From Chryseobacterium cucumeris (GTDB lineage: Bacteria; Bacteroidota; Bacteroidia; Flavobacteriales; Weeksellaceae): a stretch of 64,000 nucleotides of DNA. The notes under the pieces are model-generated. The model saw nothing but the letters and a program-made list of their open reading frames with translations, had not been told where the DNA came from and ran no database searches. Where the stretch lies: positions 248,001 to 312,000 of the forward strand of contig NZ_LUVZ01000012.1 in assembly GCF_001593385.1 (NCBI RefSeq), in the 5' to 3' direction. The position numbers were made by a program, and so were the translations under genes. How positions within the stretch are numbered: the first letter of the stretch is position 1; each line of letters begins with the position of its first letter. Below, piece after piece: positions 27,128 through 35,964 of the stretch.

Positions 27128-30100
27128 ATGTCAAACACAATTCCCTCATCAGGAACCTTATCGATAGGTTCAGCAGTATTACTGTCTTCTGAAGACAGAG
27201 AAAAATTGCTCAACGGATTTAATAAAACCGGTTGGGATTATCATCATGAAGAAACCCTGGAATCTCTTTTCCGGAAACAGGCAATCCTTCATCCTGATAA
27301 GACTGCTGCGGTTTATCAGAATCGGAAGATTACGTATGGAGAGTTGGATCAGAGAAGCAATCAGGTAGCCAATTTATTACTGAGCCATGGTATTAAAGAA
27401 GGAAAATATGTTCCCATCTGGCTGGACCGCTCTTTAGAATGGATCATTGCTGTACTTGGAGTTATCAAAACAGGTGCGGCCTATGTTCCGATAGACCCTG
27501 CTTATCCTGTCAAAAGAGTAGAATATATTCTTTCTGACACCACTGCTGATCTTATCATTACCAATCAAATTCTTGGAGAACTTTTATCAGAAACCGAAAA
27601 GGTAAAAGTATTTGATATGAGCAATATGGAGAATCTTAATCATTTATCATCAGAATATCCAGGAATTAATATCCACCAAAATGCCCTTGCATACACAATT
27701 TATACTTCTGGCTCGACGGGGAAACCCAAAGGTGTAATGGTAAGCCATCAGGCTATACAGCATCTGGTAACATGGCATAATCATCATTTTCATGTGGATC
27801 ATAGCTCAAAATTAACTCTTGTGGCGGGATTGGCATTTGACATTTCTGTGTGGGAAATGTGGTCGGCTCTTACTTCAGGTGCAACGGTTTTTATTGCAGA
27901 TAATGAGGATAGAACAGAAGCTCAGGCATTGGTAGATTACTACAGAAAAAATAGTATTACCCATGGCTTTGTGCCTACTGTTCTGGCTCCTTCTGTAGTG
28001 GATATTACCCGCAATTATAATGATCTGAAGCTCAAATATCTCTTTACAGCAGGTGAGAAGCTAAAGCCGGTACTTACTTCAGAATTAAGCTATGAGCTGG
28101 TGGATTATTATGGTCCCACAGAATGTACCGTATACGCTACTTATAAAAAAGTGAAAGATATTAATGGAAAATATGTTTCATCTATAGGCAGACCCATTGC
28201 CAATGCAAAAGCATATATCTTGGGAGAAAATAAGGAATTGCTGCCCGTAGGAGCTGTAGGAGAACTCTGTATTGGAGGAAATCTTTTAGCAAAAGGATAT
28301 CTTAATAATAAAGAACTTACGGAAGCTAAATTTATTACCAGTCCATTCAATGAAAAAGAAAAGCTGTATCGAACTGGAGACCTTGCCAAATGGAACGCGG
28401 ATGGTGATATTGAATTCTTAGGAAGAATTGATAATCAGGTGAAAATTCGTGGCTTCAGAGTGGAACTGGGAGAGATAGAACGTTCACTGATCCAGCAGGA
28501 AAATATTAAAGAAGCTATGGTTCTTGGTAAAGAAACGGAAGGAAGTACCAAATATCTTATTGCTTTTATTGTATTAGCTCCTGGAGCAGTAGCAGATATT
28601 TCGTCTGTCCGAAATGCATTGAAAAAAGAACTTCCGGGCTATATGATTCCTGCACAAATTATTTTTATAGATAAAATTCCGTTAACAGCAAATGGAAAAA
28701 CAGATACGCAGGTCTTAAAAGATCTTGCCGATAAAGAAGCAAAAGAATTGATTTCATTTGAGCCCCCAACCAACGAAACCGAAAGGATTATTGCAGATGT
28801 CTGGTCGTCTGCATTGGAACGTCCTGTCATCAATATCACAGATAATTTCTTTGATATTGGAGGAAACTCTCTGTTGGTTGCAACGGTAGCGGTTGCTTTG
28901 CAGAGAAAGCTGGATGTAAAAGTGTATCTGCGGGATATATATCAGTATCCTATATTACAGCAACTTTCAGAAGTTCTTATTAAAAGATTAGGAGAGACAA
29001 GGGAAGCAATCCCCATGGAAGATGTAGAACCATATGTTGAGCTTCAGAAAGATGTTTATCTTGCTGCGGGAACTGTTTTTGCAGGTGGATTTGATCCTCA
29101 ACAGGTGGAAAATCCAACAACAATATTTTTAACTGGTGTCACAGGTTTTGTAGGAATTCACATGTTACAGGAGCTTCTTGATACTACAAATGCTGATATT
29201 TACTGTCTTGTAAGAGCTCAGGATGAGTTTTATGCAATGGAAAAAATTGACAGATGTTTTAAACAATATCATATTCCTCAACATGTAGAACAGAAATCTA
29301 GAATTATTCCTGTTATCGGAGATCTGGCTTTACCGTCTTTAGGACTTTCAGAAGAAACATTTACAAAACTGGCAAAACAAACCGATTTGATTTATCACTC
29401 CGGAAGCTCAGTCAACTTCATCGAACCCTACTCTTATATGAAAGCACCGAATGTAGAAGGGCTAAGGGAAATTATAAAACTGGCAGGAGCGGAAAGAACA
29501 AAATGCCTCGCCTTGCTGTCAACCATTTCCGTATATAGCTGGGGACACCTATTCACAGGAAAAACAGTAATGTTTGAATCTGATGATATTGAACAGAATC
29601 TGATGTCCGTAAGTAAAGATATTGGTTATGTAAGAAGTAAATGGGTGATGGAAGCCATTGCTGATTTAGCGGCAAAAGAAGGGCTACCATTAATTACGTA
29701 CCGTCTTGGGTATGCCATGTGCCACAGCGAAACAGGGGCAAGTGCCTCTTATCAATGGTGGTCCGGATTGGTGAAAAATTGTATAGAGCTCAAATCGTAT
29801 CCCGCGCTCACTGAGCTTAGAGAAGGACTTATTACGGTAGATTATATGACCAAAGCGATGGCTCATATCACCAAAAATAAAGAGGCAATAGGGAAGAAAT
29901 TCAACCTGATTGCCCGTCCGGAAACCAATCTTACTTTGGAAGATTTCTTCGGACTCATGAAAAAATATTATCCTTTCACACTTAAAGACCTTCCTTATAA
30001 AGAATGGAGAAAACAATGGGAAGATGACAGCAAAAACCGTTTGTATCCATTAACGAGTCTTTTCAGTGATAATATGCATGAAGGATTATCCACAGTAGAA

Positions 30101-30235
30101 CTTTACCAGAATACTTATGTATGGGATTGCTCCAATGTTATTCAGTATCTGGAAGGGTCAGGCATTCACGAACCTGTATTTGATAAAAAAATATTGGATT
30201 CCTATTTACAATATCTTGGAATTCCGGTTGAATAG
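27128..30235 (+). CDS. NRPS-like A-T-R enzyme (adenylation, carrier, thioester reductase)
   Basis: 1035 aa. Adenylation domain about 40-540: YTSGSTGKPKG, FDISVWE, YYGPTE, YRTGDL, and the catalytic Lys in PLTANGK. Carrier domain about 560-630 with phosphopantetheine Ser in DIGGNSLL. Thioester reductase domain about 665-1030: an NADPH-binding TGVTGFVGIHMLQELL and active Tyr/Lys in GYVRSK. There is no condensation domain, so it should activate one carboxylic or amino acid and release it as an aldehyde or alcohol. By alignment to GrsA the specificity residues read roughly D-I-W-F-F-A-Y-V-Y; substrate unknown. Needs a phosphopantetheinyl transferase encoded elsewhere. Confidence 0.92.
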   Translation: MSNTIPSSGTLSIGSAVLLSSEDREKLLNGFNKTGWDYHHEETLESLFRKQAILHPDKTAAVYQNRKITYGELDQRSNQVANLLLSHGIKEGKYVPIWLDRSLEWIIAVLGVIKTGAAYVPIDPAYPVKRVEYILSDTTADLIITNQILGELLSETEKVKVFDMSNMENLNHLSSEYPGINIHQNALAYTIYTSGSTGKPKGVMVSHQAIQHLVTWHNHHFHVDHSSKLTLVAGLAFDISVWEMWSALTSGATVFIADNEDRTEAQALVDYYRKNSITHGFVPTVLAPSVVDITRNYNDLKLKYLFTAGEKLKPVLTSELSYELVDYYGPTECTVYATYKKVKDINGKYVSSIGRPIANAKAYILGENKELLPVGAVGELCIGGNLLAKGYLNNKELTEAKFITSPFNEKEKLYRTGDLAKWNADGDIEFLGRIDNQVKIRGFRVELGEIERSLIQQENIKEAMVLGKETEGSTKYLIAFIVLAPGAVADISSVRNALKKELPGYMIPAQIIFIDKIPLTANGKTDTQVLKDLADKEAKELISFEPPTNETERIIADVWSSALERPVINITDNFFDIGGNSLLVATVAVALQRKLDVKVYLRDIYQYPILQQLSEVLIKRLGETREAIPMEDVEPYVELQKDVYLAAGTVFAGGFDPQQVENPTTIFLTGVTGFVGIHMLQELLDTTNADIYCLVRAQDEFYAMEKIDRCFKQYHIPQHVEQKSRIIPVIGDLALPSLGLSEETFTKLAKQTDLIYHSGSSVNFIEPYSYMKAPNVEGLREIIKLAGAERTKCLALLSTISVYSWGHLFTGKTVMFESDDIEQNLMSVSKDIGYVRSKWVMEAIADLAAKEGLPLITYRLGYAMCHSETGASASYQWWSGLVKNCIELKSYPALTELREGLITVDYMTKAMAHITKNKEAIGKKFNLIARPETNLTLEDFFGLMKKYYPFTLKDLPYKEWRKQWEDDSKNRLYPLTSLFSDNMHEGLSTVELYQNTYVWDCSNVIQYLEGSGIHEPVFDKKILDSYLQYLGIPVE

Positions 30236-30249
30236 AATTTGATAATTGA

Positions 30250-30281
30250 AAAAGCCCAGACAGATCCTGCTTGGGCTTTTA
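30250..30281 (+). terminator. Terminator after the A-T-R gene
   Basis: 9-bp stem AAAAGCCCA/TGGGCTTTT with a 13-nt loop, followed by AATTTTTATT, 14 nt after the stop. Confidence 0.8.
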
Positions 30282-30394
30282 ATTTTTATTCAGCAAATAC
30301 GTCAGGTTTTGTCGCAGTGGACCAGAATATTTGGATCAGGGTAATGAAAAAATCTTATCCCATTTTTTAATTAACTGAAAACCAAACAGGATAG

Positions 30395-30685
30395 ATGAAT
30401 AACGTTATTGTATTGTCAAAAGATTTCGCTGCTAATGAAAGTGCAGTGGTGGATATTAAATCCAGGGGATTGGTAAATCCATTGGGAGTTCTTACATTTC
30501 AAAACAAAACAGGGCAGTCTGCACAATTTCTCTGGCAGGGAGATGCGCTTTATAGCAGAGAAAATGCTGGGTATTTTAAAGAAATAAATAATGACCTGGG
30601 AGTGCAGGTAAGCCATTATGAAGGCTCTATAACCGTTACCAATGGAGGAGGGAAACAGTATCTGGAAGGAGCACTGAAACAATAA
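30395..30685 (+). CDS. Small beta-rich protein of unknown function
   Basis: 96 aa, no signal peptide or membrane segment. Alternating hydrophobic residues (AVVDIKSRGLVNPLGVLTF, GSITVTNGGGKQYLEG) suggest a beta sandwich. I do not recognise the family. It starts 160 nt after the A-T-R gene, beyond a terminator, so it is likely transcribed separately. A role linked to that enzyme is possible only from proximity. Confidence 0.65.
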   Translation: MNNVIVLSKDFAANESAVVDIKSRGLVNPLGVLTFQNKTGQSAQFLWQGDALYSRENAGYFKEINNDLGVQVSHYEGSITVTNGGGKQYLEGALKQ

Positions 30686-30725
30686 TAAAAACGGATGTAT
30701 TTTTATTATCCGAACAGCATAATAA

Positions 30726-30755
30726 AAAAGGTCAAACAGTATTGTCTGACCTTTT
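30726..30755. terminator. Bidirectional terminator between convergent genes
   Basis: AAAAGGTCA pairs with TGACCTTTT around a 12-nt loop, with A/T runs on both sides, between the 96-aa gene and the spondin lipoprotein gene. Confidence 0.8.
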
Positions 30756-30767
30756 CTTATCTGAAGA

Positions 30768-31994
30768 TTAGTTGATGGTTACTTTAATCACATTCTGTAC
30801 AGCAGGAACAGGATATGGGGTTCCTACTTTGGAAATAACCTTATTTTCACTTTGTGGGGTTCCGCCAAACAATGCCTGATGATTTCCCGCACCCGGATAT
30901 TGGTCAATACCTGTCCCCGAATCAAATAATGAAGTTTTTAGGCTGAGGTCACCCTTACTATTGGCATCAATGCTTTGTTCGTTGGCATAGAACCAGTCAT
31001 TGGAAAAACCAAACATGGTTGTGTAAGCAATTTTATCGCCAGGCTCAGCATTAAAGTTTGTGGTTACCTTACTTCCCGGAGTTACAGGAGCATTTCCTGC
31101 AACATATACTCCTTTTACATTAGGTAAAGATTTTAAACTGTTTTGAAGCTTGGCTACATTTCCAAACTGTGCAATATCTTTCAGTCCCATTCCGCTGTCT
31201 AATTTGCCTAATTCATAAATTGGATTTTTATCACCACGATAAACAACCACCAAGGCAGGAGAAAGTCCCGTATTAATTCCTGTGTTGGCATTCAGTTTTG
31301 TCATCATTTTACTGATATTTCCCATTTGAGCAATATCTGTGATTTCAGGATTGGATAAAGCATTAGGTGTAAAAAATGGAGCACTGTTCAGCAGCTGAGA
31401 TCCATTGTAGTTGGAAACAGCCCATACACCGGGAGAAAAAGGAGTTTCGTTGGCTGTTCCGCCGGAGGTATTGGTAATGGTCAGGGTAAATTCTGAAGTT
31501 ACATCATTGTAAGCAAGATTAAGCTTCATAAGTTGTGAAGCATTGACATTAGGAACCTGCATAATAGGTTTGCTTTCAACCTGTCCTGTGGTGTCATCTT
31601 TGCTTCCGTTATCCCATAGTCGTACACTTGAAGAAACATCTCCGGTAATAGCATTTCCATTAGCGTCAAACAATTTGATACCCGGCTGTTGGGACGCAAA
31701 AAACCAGTCTTTTGAAGCTCCGTACATCGTAGCAAACATTAAAGCCTGTGCTTTTCCTGCACTGAATTTAACAGAAACAGATTGACCGGGCAAAATAATA
31801 GGAGGCGTTCCTACTCCCTGAAAACTTCCGCTTTCTACAAAATCTTTGGGAGTTACAATGTTTTCAAAAGTAATGGATCTTTGAAAACCCATGTCCATCA
31901 TCATGTCGTTATTAGAATCACTGCATGAAGTTAGAGAAAATGCAGCTAGAGTAGCTGCTGCTAAAACTGATGTTCTGAAAATAAACTTGTTCAT
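30768..31994 (-). CDS. Lipoprotein with two spondin-like domains
   Basis: 408 aa. Lipobox LTSC near residue 24. Two homologous spondin_N-like repeats (about 38-215 and 225-405) share motifs: ALMFATMYGASKDWFFASQQ in the first and IAYTTMFGFSNDWFYANEQ in the second, each followed by LFD and a WDNG/FDSG segment. Spondin domains bind extracellular ligands in animals; in Bacteroidota, proteins of this type are exported and of unknown function. Single gene. Confidence 0.87.
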   Translation of the reverse strand: MNKFIFRTSVLAAATLAAFSLTSCSDSNNDMMMDMGFQRSITFENIVTPKDFVESGSFQGVGTPPIILPGQSVSVKFSAGKAQALMFATMYGASKDWFFASQQPGIKLFDANGNAITGDVSSSVRLWDNGSKDDTTGQVESKPIMQVPNVNASQLMKLNLAYNDVTSEFTLTITNTSGGTANETPFSPGVWAVSNYNGSQLLNSAPFFTPNALSNPEITDIAQMGNISKMMTKLNANTGINTGLSPALVVVYRGDKNPIYELGKLDSGMGLKDIAQFGNVAKLQNSLKSLPNVKGVYVAGNAPVTPGSKVTTNFNAEPGDKIAYTTMFGFSNDWFYANEQSIDANSKGDLSLKTSLFDSGTGIDQYPGAGNHQALFGGTPQSENKVISKVGTPYPVPAVQNVIKVTIN

Positions 31995-32128
31995 AAAAGT
32001 AAATTTTTATAGTTATAAATGATATCTGCAACTATAGTCGGCTACTTTTTGAGATCCTGACAAAAAATATTTTCGTAATTCAATTTTTTTTTAAATGTAT
32101 CGTTTTTGAGAGGGAAAATTAAAGCGGT

Positions 32129-32605
32129 CTATATTCCCTTTTTCCCATCCAGAATCATCTGGATCATTTTTATTTTTCTGTTTTCTCTGGTTTCAGGTTT
32201 CCTGGCTTCTTCAATCCAGCGGATGTATTCCTTTCTGTGGGTGTAGCTCATTGCATCAAATAAAGCTTTTGCTCCCGGATTTTCTTTAAAAACAAGGGCA
32301 ATATCATCTGCAATTTCAACCACTTTTTCCTCCTTATCTTCAATAAGGGAGACGGAAACCTCATCTCCGAAGGTTTTACCAAGTTTCTTTCTGATCTCCT
32401 GAGTCAAACCTAAAATATGACAGTCTGATTTCATTTTGGCAAGACTTCCGCGGTATTCAACTTTATCATCAAACACAGCTTTTATCTTTACCTGTCCTTT
32501 TTTGTGAAACAATTCCTCTGTAGAGAATGGAAATTCTACAAACGCAGCATTCATGGCTCCGTTCTGCTGAATAATGGCTGTAAATTCGATACGTTCAGGA
32601 TTCAT
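32129..32605 (-). CDS. YdeI/OmpD-associated family protein with DUF1905
   Basis: 158 aa from the ATG at 32605 (MNPERIEFTA); a longer frame reading upstream would run through the promoter and terminator. The N-terminal DUF1905 barrel (about 1-90, GQVKIKAVFDDKVEYRGSL) precedes a YdeI helical part with SYTHRKEYIRWIEEARKPETR, whose RKEYIRWI pattern is the family hallmark. Cytoplasmic, function unclear; members are linked to peptide or bacteriocin resistance in some reports. The T-rich terminator of the S46 gene overlaps its promoter. Confidence 0.87.
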   Translation of the reverse strand: MNPERIEFTAIIQQNGAMNAAFVEFPFSTEELFHKKGQVKIKAVFDDKVEYRGSLAKMKSDCHILGLTQEIRKKLGKTFGDEVSVSLIEDKEEKVVEIADDIALVFKENPGAKALFDAMSYTHRKEYIRWIEEARKPETRENRKIKMIQMILDGKKGI

Positions 32606-32623
32606 GATCAATATTTTAATAAT

Positions 32624-32631
32624 CAAAAATA
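32624..32631 (-). promoter_or_regulatory. -7 promoter element TATTTTTG
   Basis: Exact TAnnTTTG match, 19 nt before the YdeI-family ATG. It supports the start at 32605. Confidence 0.5.
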
Positions 32632-32635
32632 AAAA

Positions 32636-32660
32636 AACCGTGAAAGTAAATTTCACGGTT
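32636..32660 (-). terminator. Terminator of the S46 peptidase gene
   Basis: Perfect 10-bp stem AACCGTGAAA/TTTCACGGTT with a 5-nt loop, followed on the minus strand by a T-run, 24 nt after the stop. Confidence 0.85.
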
Positions 32661-32684
32661 TCAAAAATATATCAGATAAGATGA

Positions 32685-34889
32685 TTATTTTTTAATTTTC
32701 TTAGGCATTGTTGTAGTACCTGAATTTTTAGTTTTTGTATCCGCCGGAGTATTGGCATCTCTTACAAGCTTCAGCTCGTCAACTAATCTTCTTGCCCCCG
32801 CAAACTTATCGATTGTCCAAAGAACAAAACGAACGTCTACGTTGATGGTTTTCTGCCATTCAGGTTCGAATACGATATCACCACTTAATGCTTCGCTGTT
32901 CCCGTCAAAAGCAATACCGATAAGGTTACCGTCTCCGTCAATTACCGGAGAACCGGAGTTACCCCCTGTAATATCGTTGTTAGAAAGGAAATTTACAGGC
33001 ATATAACCTGCAGCATCAGCATACTGACCGAAATCTTTAAGGTTGTAAAGATCAATTACTCTTTGAGGAAGATCAAATTCTTCATCACCTTTCTTGTATT
33101 TTCCAACAAGACCAGTCATATCTGTATAGTAGTTATCCGTAATACCGAAGTAGTTTCTGTCATTTCTGATAGGTAATTTATCTACAGTACCGTAAGTTAA
33201 TCTCATTGTAGAGTTAGCATCCGGGTAGAATTTCTTCTCAGGCATAGCTTTCATTAAACCAGCTAAGAACATACGGTTCTTTTTAGCAAAATTATCATCT
33301 ACGTTGGCATATCTTTCAGTGCTCATTTTTTGATCAGCAACAATTCCGTTAGCAGCTTTCCAAAGTGGATCAGCATCAAGTTTCAATGCATCCGGGTGTA
33401 ATAAGAAGTTCGTTGCAGAAGTTTTGTTAGCGAAGATAGAAGAATAAGCCAAGTTAGAAATTGTTTTAGCATCTAATCCTAAAATAGTAGCAGAAGCAAT
33501 TTCTTTGTTAGTAACTCTCATCTGATATAGGTTTACCATAGAAGAAAGCATTTCTCCTTCTAAAGATGGATTGAAGTTTTCATAAGCAGCTTTAATGGCA
33601 GCTTCAGTTTTAGCTTTCATCGCTAATCTTCCTTGCATGTCCTGAGCGGCATACGCCTTAAGAACAGATCCTACTTGTAGAGCAAGAGATATATATTTTG
33701 CATTTCTTGAGAATTGAGTAGCATAGTTTCTCTCAACATTTCTCTCAGAAACCTGCTTGTAATAAATCGCAATATCTTCCAGGATACCATCGTAAGCCTC
33801 ATTTCCAGACTTCATAGACCATTGTCTGAAGATGTCTTCTGTTTTTTGCTTATCGGCTATGGTTCCGTTTTTCTCTACTGCATCAATAGTCCCCTGTCTG
33901 TTTTTCCAGTAGTTAGCTACAGAAGCATATTGAGAAGCATAGTTAAGCTGAGTTGCCTTATCCTTGTCCATATACTTTTTCATAACATCCATGGCGAGTT
34001 TAGAAGCTTCAACCCATGCCGGGTAATCTTTAGTTACCATCTGCTGAATTCCGTAAGAAGTCAGGTAACGGTTTGTTCTTCCAGGATATCCTAAGATCAT
34101 TGAGAAGTCACCAGGCTTAATTCCTTTAAGAGAAACCGGAAGGAAGTGCTTAGGCTTCAAAGGCGTGTTGCTTGGAGAATATTCAGCAGGGTTTCCTGCA
34201 GCATCAGCATATACTCTGAAAACTGTAAAATCTGCAGTGTGTCTTGGCCATTCCCAGTTGTCTGTATCTCCTCCGAATTTTCCTAATGATGAAGGGGGAG
34301 CACCTACCAATCTGATATCTTTATAATCCTGGTATACGAAATAGTAGAATTCATTTCCGTTGAAGAAATCTCTTACTACTACCGTATATTTTCCGTTTTC
34401 AGAATTTTCAGTCTGGATTGCTTTAGTTTCAGCATCAATCACAGCTTTTCTCTCTGCTCCGGTCATATTGTTGTTTAGTTTAGAATTGATTCTTTGCGTA
34501 GCATCATCCATTCTCACTAAAAATCTTACATAAAGATCCTTTGCATTGAATTCGTCTTTCTGTTTCATTGCCCAGAAACCGTTCTTCAAATAATCTTTTT
34601 CTGGTGTAGAAGCCGCAGCAACAGCGCCATAACCACAGTGGTGGTTGGTAAATATAAGTCCTTTATCCGAAACGATCTCACCAGTACAGAAACCACCGAA
34701 ACTTACGATAGCATCTTTTAAGCTTGAATTGTTCACAGAATAAATTTCTTCAGGCGTAAGATGCAGACCCTCTTTTTGCATATCAACACCGTTAAGTCTT
34801 TTGATGAGCATTAGCAGCCACATCCCCTCATCCGCCCTCATCTGAGCAAAGCCCAGTAAGAAAGTGAATAGTAGAAATAGTCTTTTCAT
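32685..34889 (-). CDS. S46 dipeptidyl-peptidase (DPP7/DPP11 type)
   Basis: 734 aa from the ATG at 34889, which starts the signal peptide (ends AQMRA). An N-terminal DEGMWL motif is typical of mature S46 enzymes. The chymotrypsin-like triad is visible: TNHHCGYG (81-88) for His, and GGNSGSPV with Ser at about 645. The segment SGDIVFEPEWQKTI resembles the Asp/Glu-specific DPP11 branch more than DPP7, but I cannot settle specificity. It removes N-terminal dipeptides from periplasmic peptides, feeding amino-acid catabolism. Terminator follows. Confidence 0.93.
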   Translation of the reverse strand: MKRLFLLFTFLLGFAQMRADEGMWLLMLIKRLNGVDMQKEGLHLTPEEIYSVNNSSLKDAIVSFGGFCTGEIVSDKGLIFTNHHCGYGAVAAASTPEKDYLKNGFWAMKQKDEFNAKDLYVRFLVRMDDATQRINSKLNNNMTGAERKAVIDAETKAIQTENSENGKYTVVVRDFFNGNEFYYFVYQDYKDIRLVGAPPSSLGKFGGDTDNWEWPRHTADFTVFRVYADAAGNPAEYSPSNTPLKPKHFLPVSLKGIKPGDFSMILGYPGRTNRYLTSYGIQQMVTKDYPAWVEASKLAMDVMKKYMDKDKATQLNYASQYASVANYWKNRQGTIDAVEKNGTIADKQKTEDIFRQWSMKSGNEAYDGILEDIAIYYKQVSERNVERNYATQFSRNAKYISLALQVGSVLKAYAAQDMQGRLAMKAKTEAAIKAAYENFNPSLEGEMLSSMVNLYQMRVTNKEIASATILGLDAKTISNLAYSSIFANKTSATNFLLHPDALKLDADPLWKAANGIVADQKMSTERYANVDDNFAKKNRMFLAGLMKAMPEKKFYPDANSTMRLTYGTVDKLPIRNDRNYFGITDNYYTDMTGLVGKYKKGDEEFDLPQRVIDLYNLKDFGQYADAAGYMPVNFLSNNDITGGNSGSPVIDGDGNLIGIAFDGNSEALSGDIVFEPEWQKTINVDVRFVLWTIDKFAGARRLVDELKLVRDANTPADTKTKNSGTTTMPKKIKK

Positions 34890-34975
34890 TTTATAAAATA
34901 ATTTTTGTGTCGCTAATTTACTAATTTTTACGAGATTCTGTCCCGGAATGGTATGAAAATGGGATGATAATCTGC

Positions 34976-35410
34976 ATGAAAAAGATACTATTACCACTTT
35001 TTGCAGTTTTACTGTTAGGACTCGTTTTAAATTGTTCCTCAGTGCCCACCAAAGATCCTTTTCTTCAAAGGCAATGGATGCTCATTTCTTTTGATGGCTT
35101 TTCAAAAGATCAATTAATAGCCAATAAAGCCGAAATGAATCTGACAGCCAATAGGGTAAAGGGTAAAATTCAGGCAAGTGTTTATATGGGATGTAACCGG
35201 ATGTCTTTTGCTTCTGAATTTAAAAAAGAAGGTAAAGTGAAATTTTCAAAAGGAATAAGTACAATGAAAGCCTGTCAGGATATGAATCTTGAAAACTCTT
35301 TTCAGAAGAAAATAGAAACGATGACTCATTATTCTATTGAAGGGCATTTTCTTACTCTAACAGATGATCATGGAAATACTATGAAATTTGTAGCTGCTGA
35401 TTGGGATTAA
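34976..35410 (+). CDS. META-domain lipoprotein (HslJ-like)
   Basis: 144 aa from the ATG at 34976 (MKKILLPLF), which opens a lipoprotein signal with lipobox LVLNC. The META domain spans about 30-140: RQWMLISFDG, a Cys in MGCNRMSFA, ISTMKAC and LTLTDDHGNTMKFV. Related HslJ/META proteins are envelope stress proteins, some affecting novobiocin resistance. Divergent from the S46 peptidase gene. The GCN and KAC cysteines may form a disulfide, as in other family members. Confidence 0.85.
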   Translation: MKKILLPLFAVLLLGLVLNCSSVPTKDPFLQRQWMLISFDGFSKDQLIANKAEMNLTANRVKGKIQASVYMGCNRMSFASEFKKEGKVKFSKGISTMKACQDMNLENSFQKKIETMTHYSIEGHFLTLTDDHGNTMKFVAADWD

Positions 35411-35438
35411 TCATACCATTTCTCCCTATACGAAACAA

Positions 35439-35466
35439 AAGTCCGCATAATAGCGGACTTCTTTGT
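35439..35466 (+). terminator. Terminator after META gene
   Basis: 8-bp perfect stem AAGTCCGC/GCGGACTT with a 6-nt loop, followed by CTTTGTTT. Confidence 0.75.
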
Positions 35467-35483
35467 TTGAAAAATCTAGTTTG

Positions 35484-35550
35484 GTTATCAGCTTTTTGAG
35501 GTTATCAGCTTTTTGAGGTTATCAGTTTTTGAGAGTCATTAGTTTTTGGG
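35484..35550. repeat. Short tandem repeat, 17-bp unit
   Basis: Two perfect copies of GTTATCAGCTTTTTGAG (35484-35500, 35501-35517), one copy lacking a base (35518-35533) and one diverged copy (35534-35550), the last reaching into the stop region of the leftward 139-aa gene. Confidence 0.85.
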
Positions 35551-35958
35551 GATTGTTTTTTTTATTTCTTCCAGAGTTGCTGTGTTAGGCAGCCCGGTAA
35601 CTGTCGTTTTTGTGTTCCTGGAATTTATACTATTGTGATATGCTTGTCTGTTTGGGATCGTTTTTTTAATATCTTCAAGACTTGCTGTATTAGGAAGAAG
35701 CTTTCCTGAATTGTCTGCAGCTGCTTTGGGCTTGGATTCCTGTTTTTTAACTTCCAGGCCTCGATCAGATGCCAACCCGGTACTTACCGGATTTTTTTCA
35801 GCTCTTTCCTTATCAGCCTGAATTTGGACTGCCTGTTGTTCTTTTGCCTGTTTTACAACCAGTGCCTGATCTTCTTCTACAGCAGTCGTTTTTTTACTTT
35901 CCTGAGCATAAATAAGAGTGCTTAGAAATAATAATGGGATGATATATGCTATTTTCAT
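35539..35958 (-). CDS. Exported protein with a repeated C-terminal motif
   Basis: 139 aa. Signal peptide (ends LIYAQ), a charged Gln/Lys/Glu-rich middle, and two copies of a motif: LPNTASLEDIKKTIPN (about 88-103) and LPNTATLEEIKKTIPK (about 123-138). Function unknown. Third gene of a leftward operon with the 840-aa protein (6 nt away) and a T9SS cargo. The tandem DNA repeat at its 3' end suggests slippage in this region. Confidence 0.75.
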   Translation of the reverse strand: MKIAYIIPLLFLSTLIYAQESKKTTAVEEDQALVVKQAKEQQAVQIQADKERAEKNPVSTGLASDRGLEVKKQESKPKAAADNSGKLLPNTASLEDIKKTIPNRQAYHNSINSRNTKTTVTGLPNTATLEEIKKTIPKN

Positions 35959-35964
35959 GACGGT

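Noticed and set aside
27128..30235. Carboxylic acid reductase of the mycobacterial type
   Set aside because: The adenylation motifs are of the amino-acid NRPS type and the enzyme is shorter than the usual 1170 residues.
34890..34997. Earlier start of the S46 peptidase
   Set aside because: The signal peptide begins at the ATG at 34889; the extension also overlaps the divergent META gene start.
35484..35550. CRISPR-like tandem repeat
   Set aside because: Units are directly adjacent without spacers and only 17 bp long.
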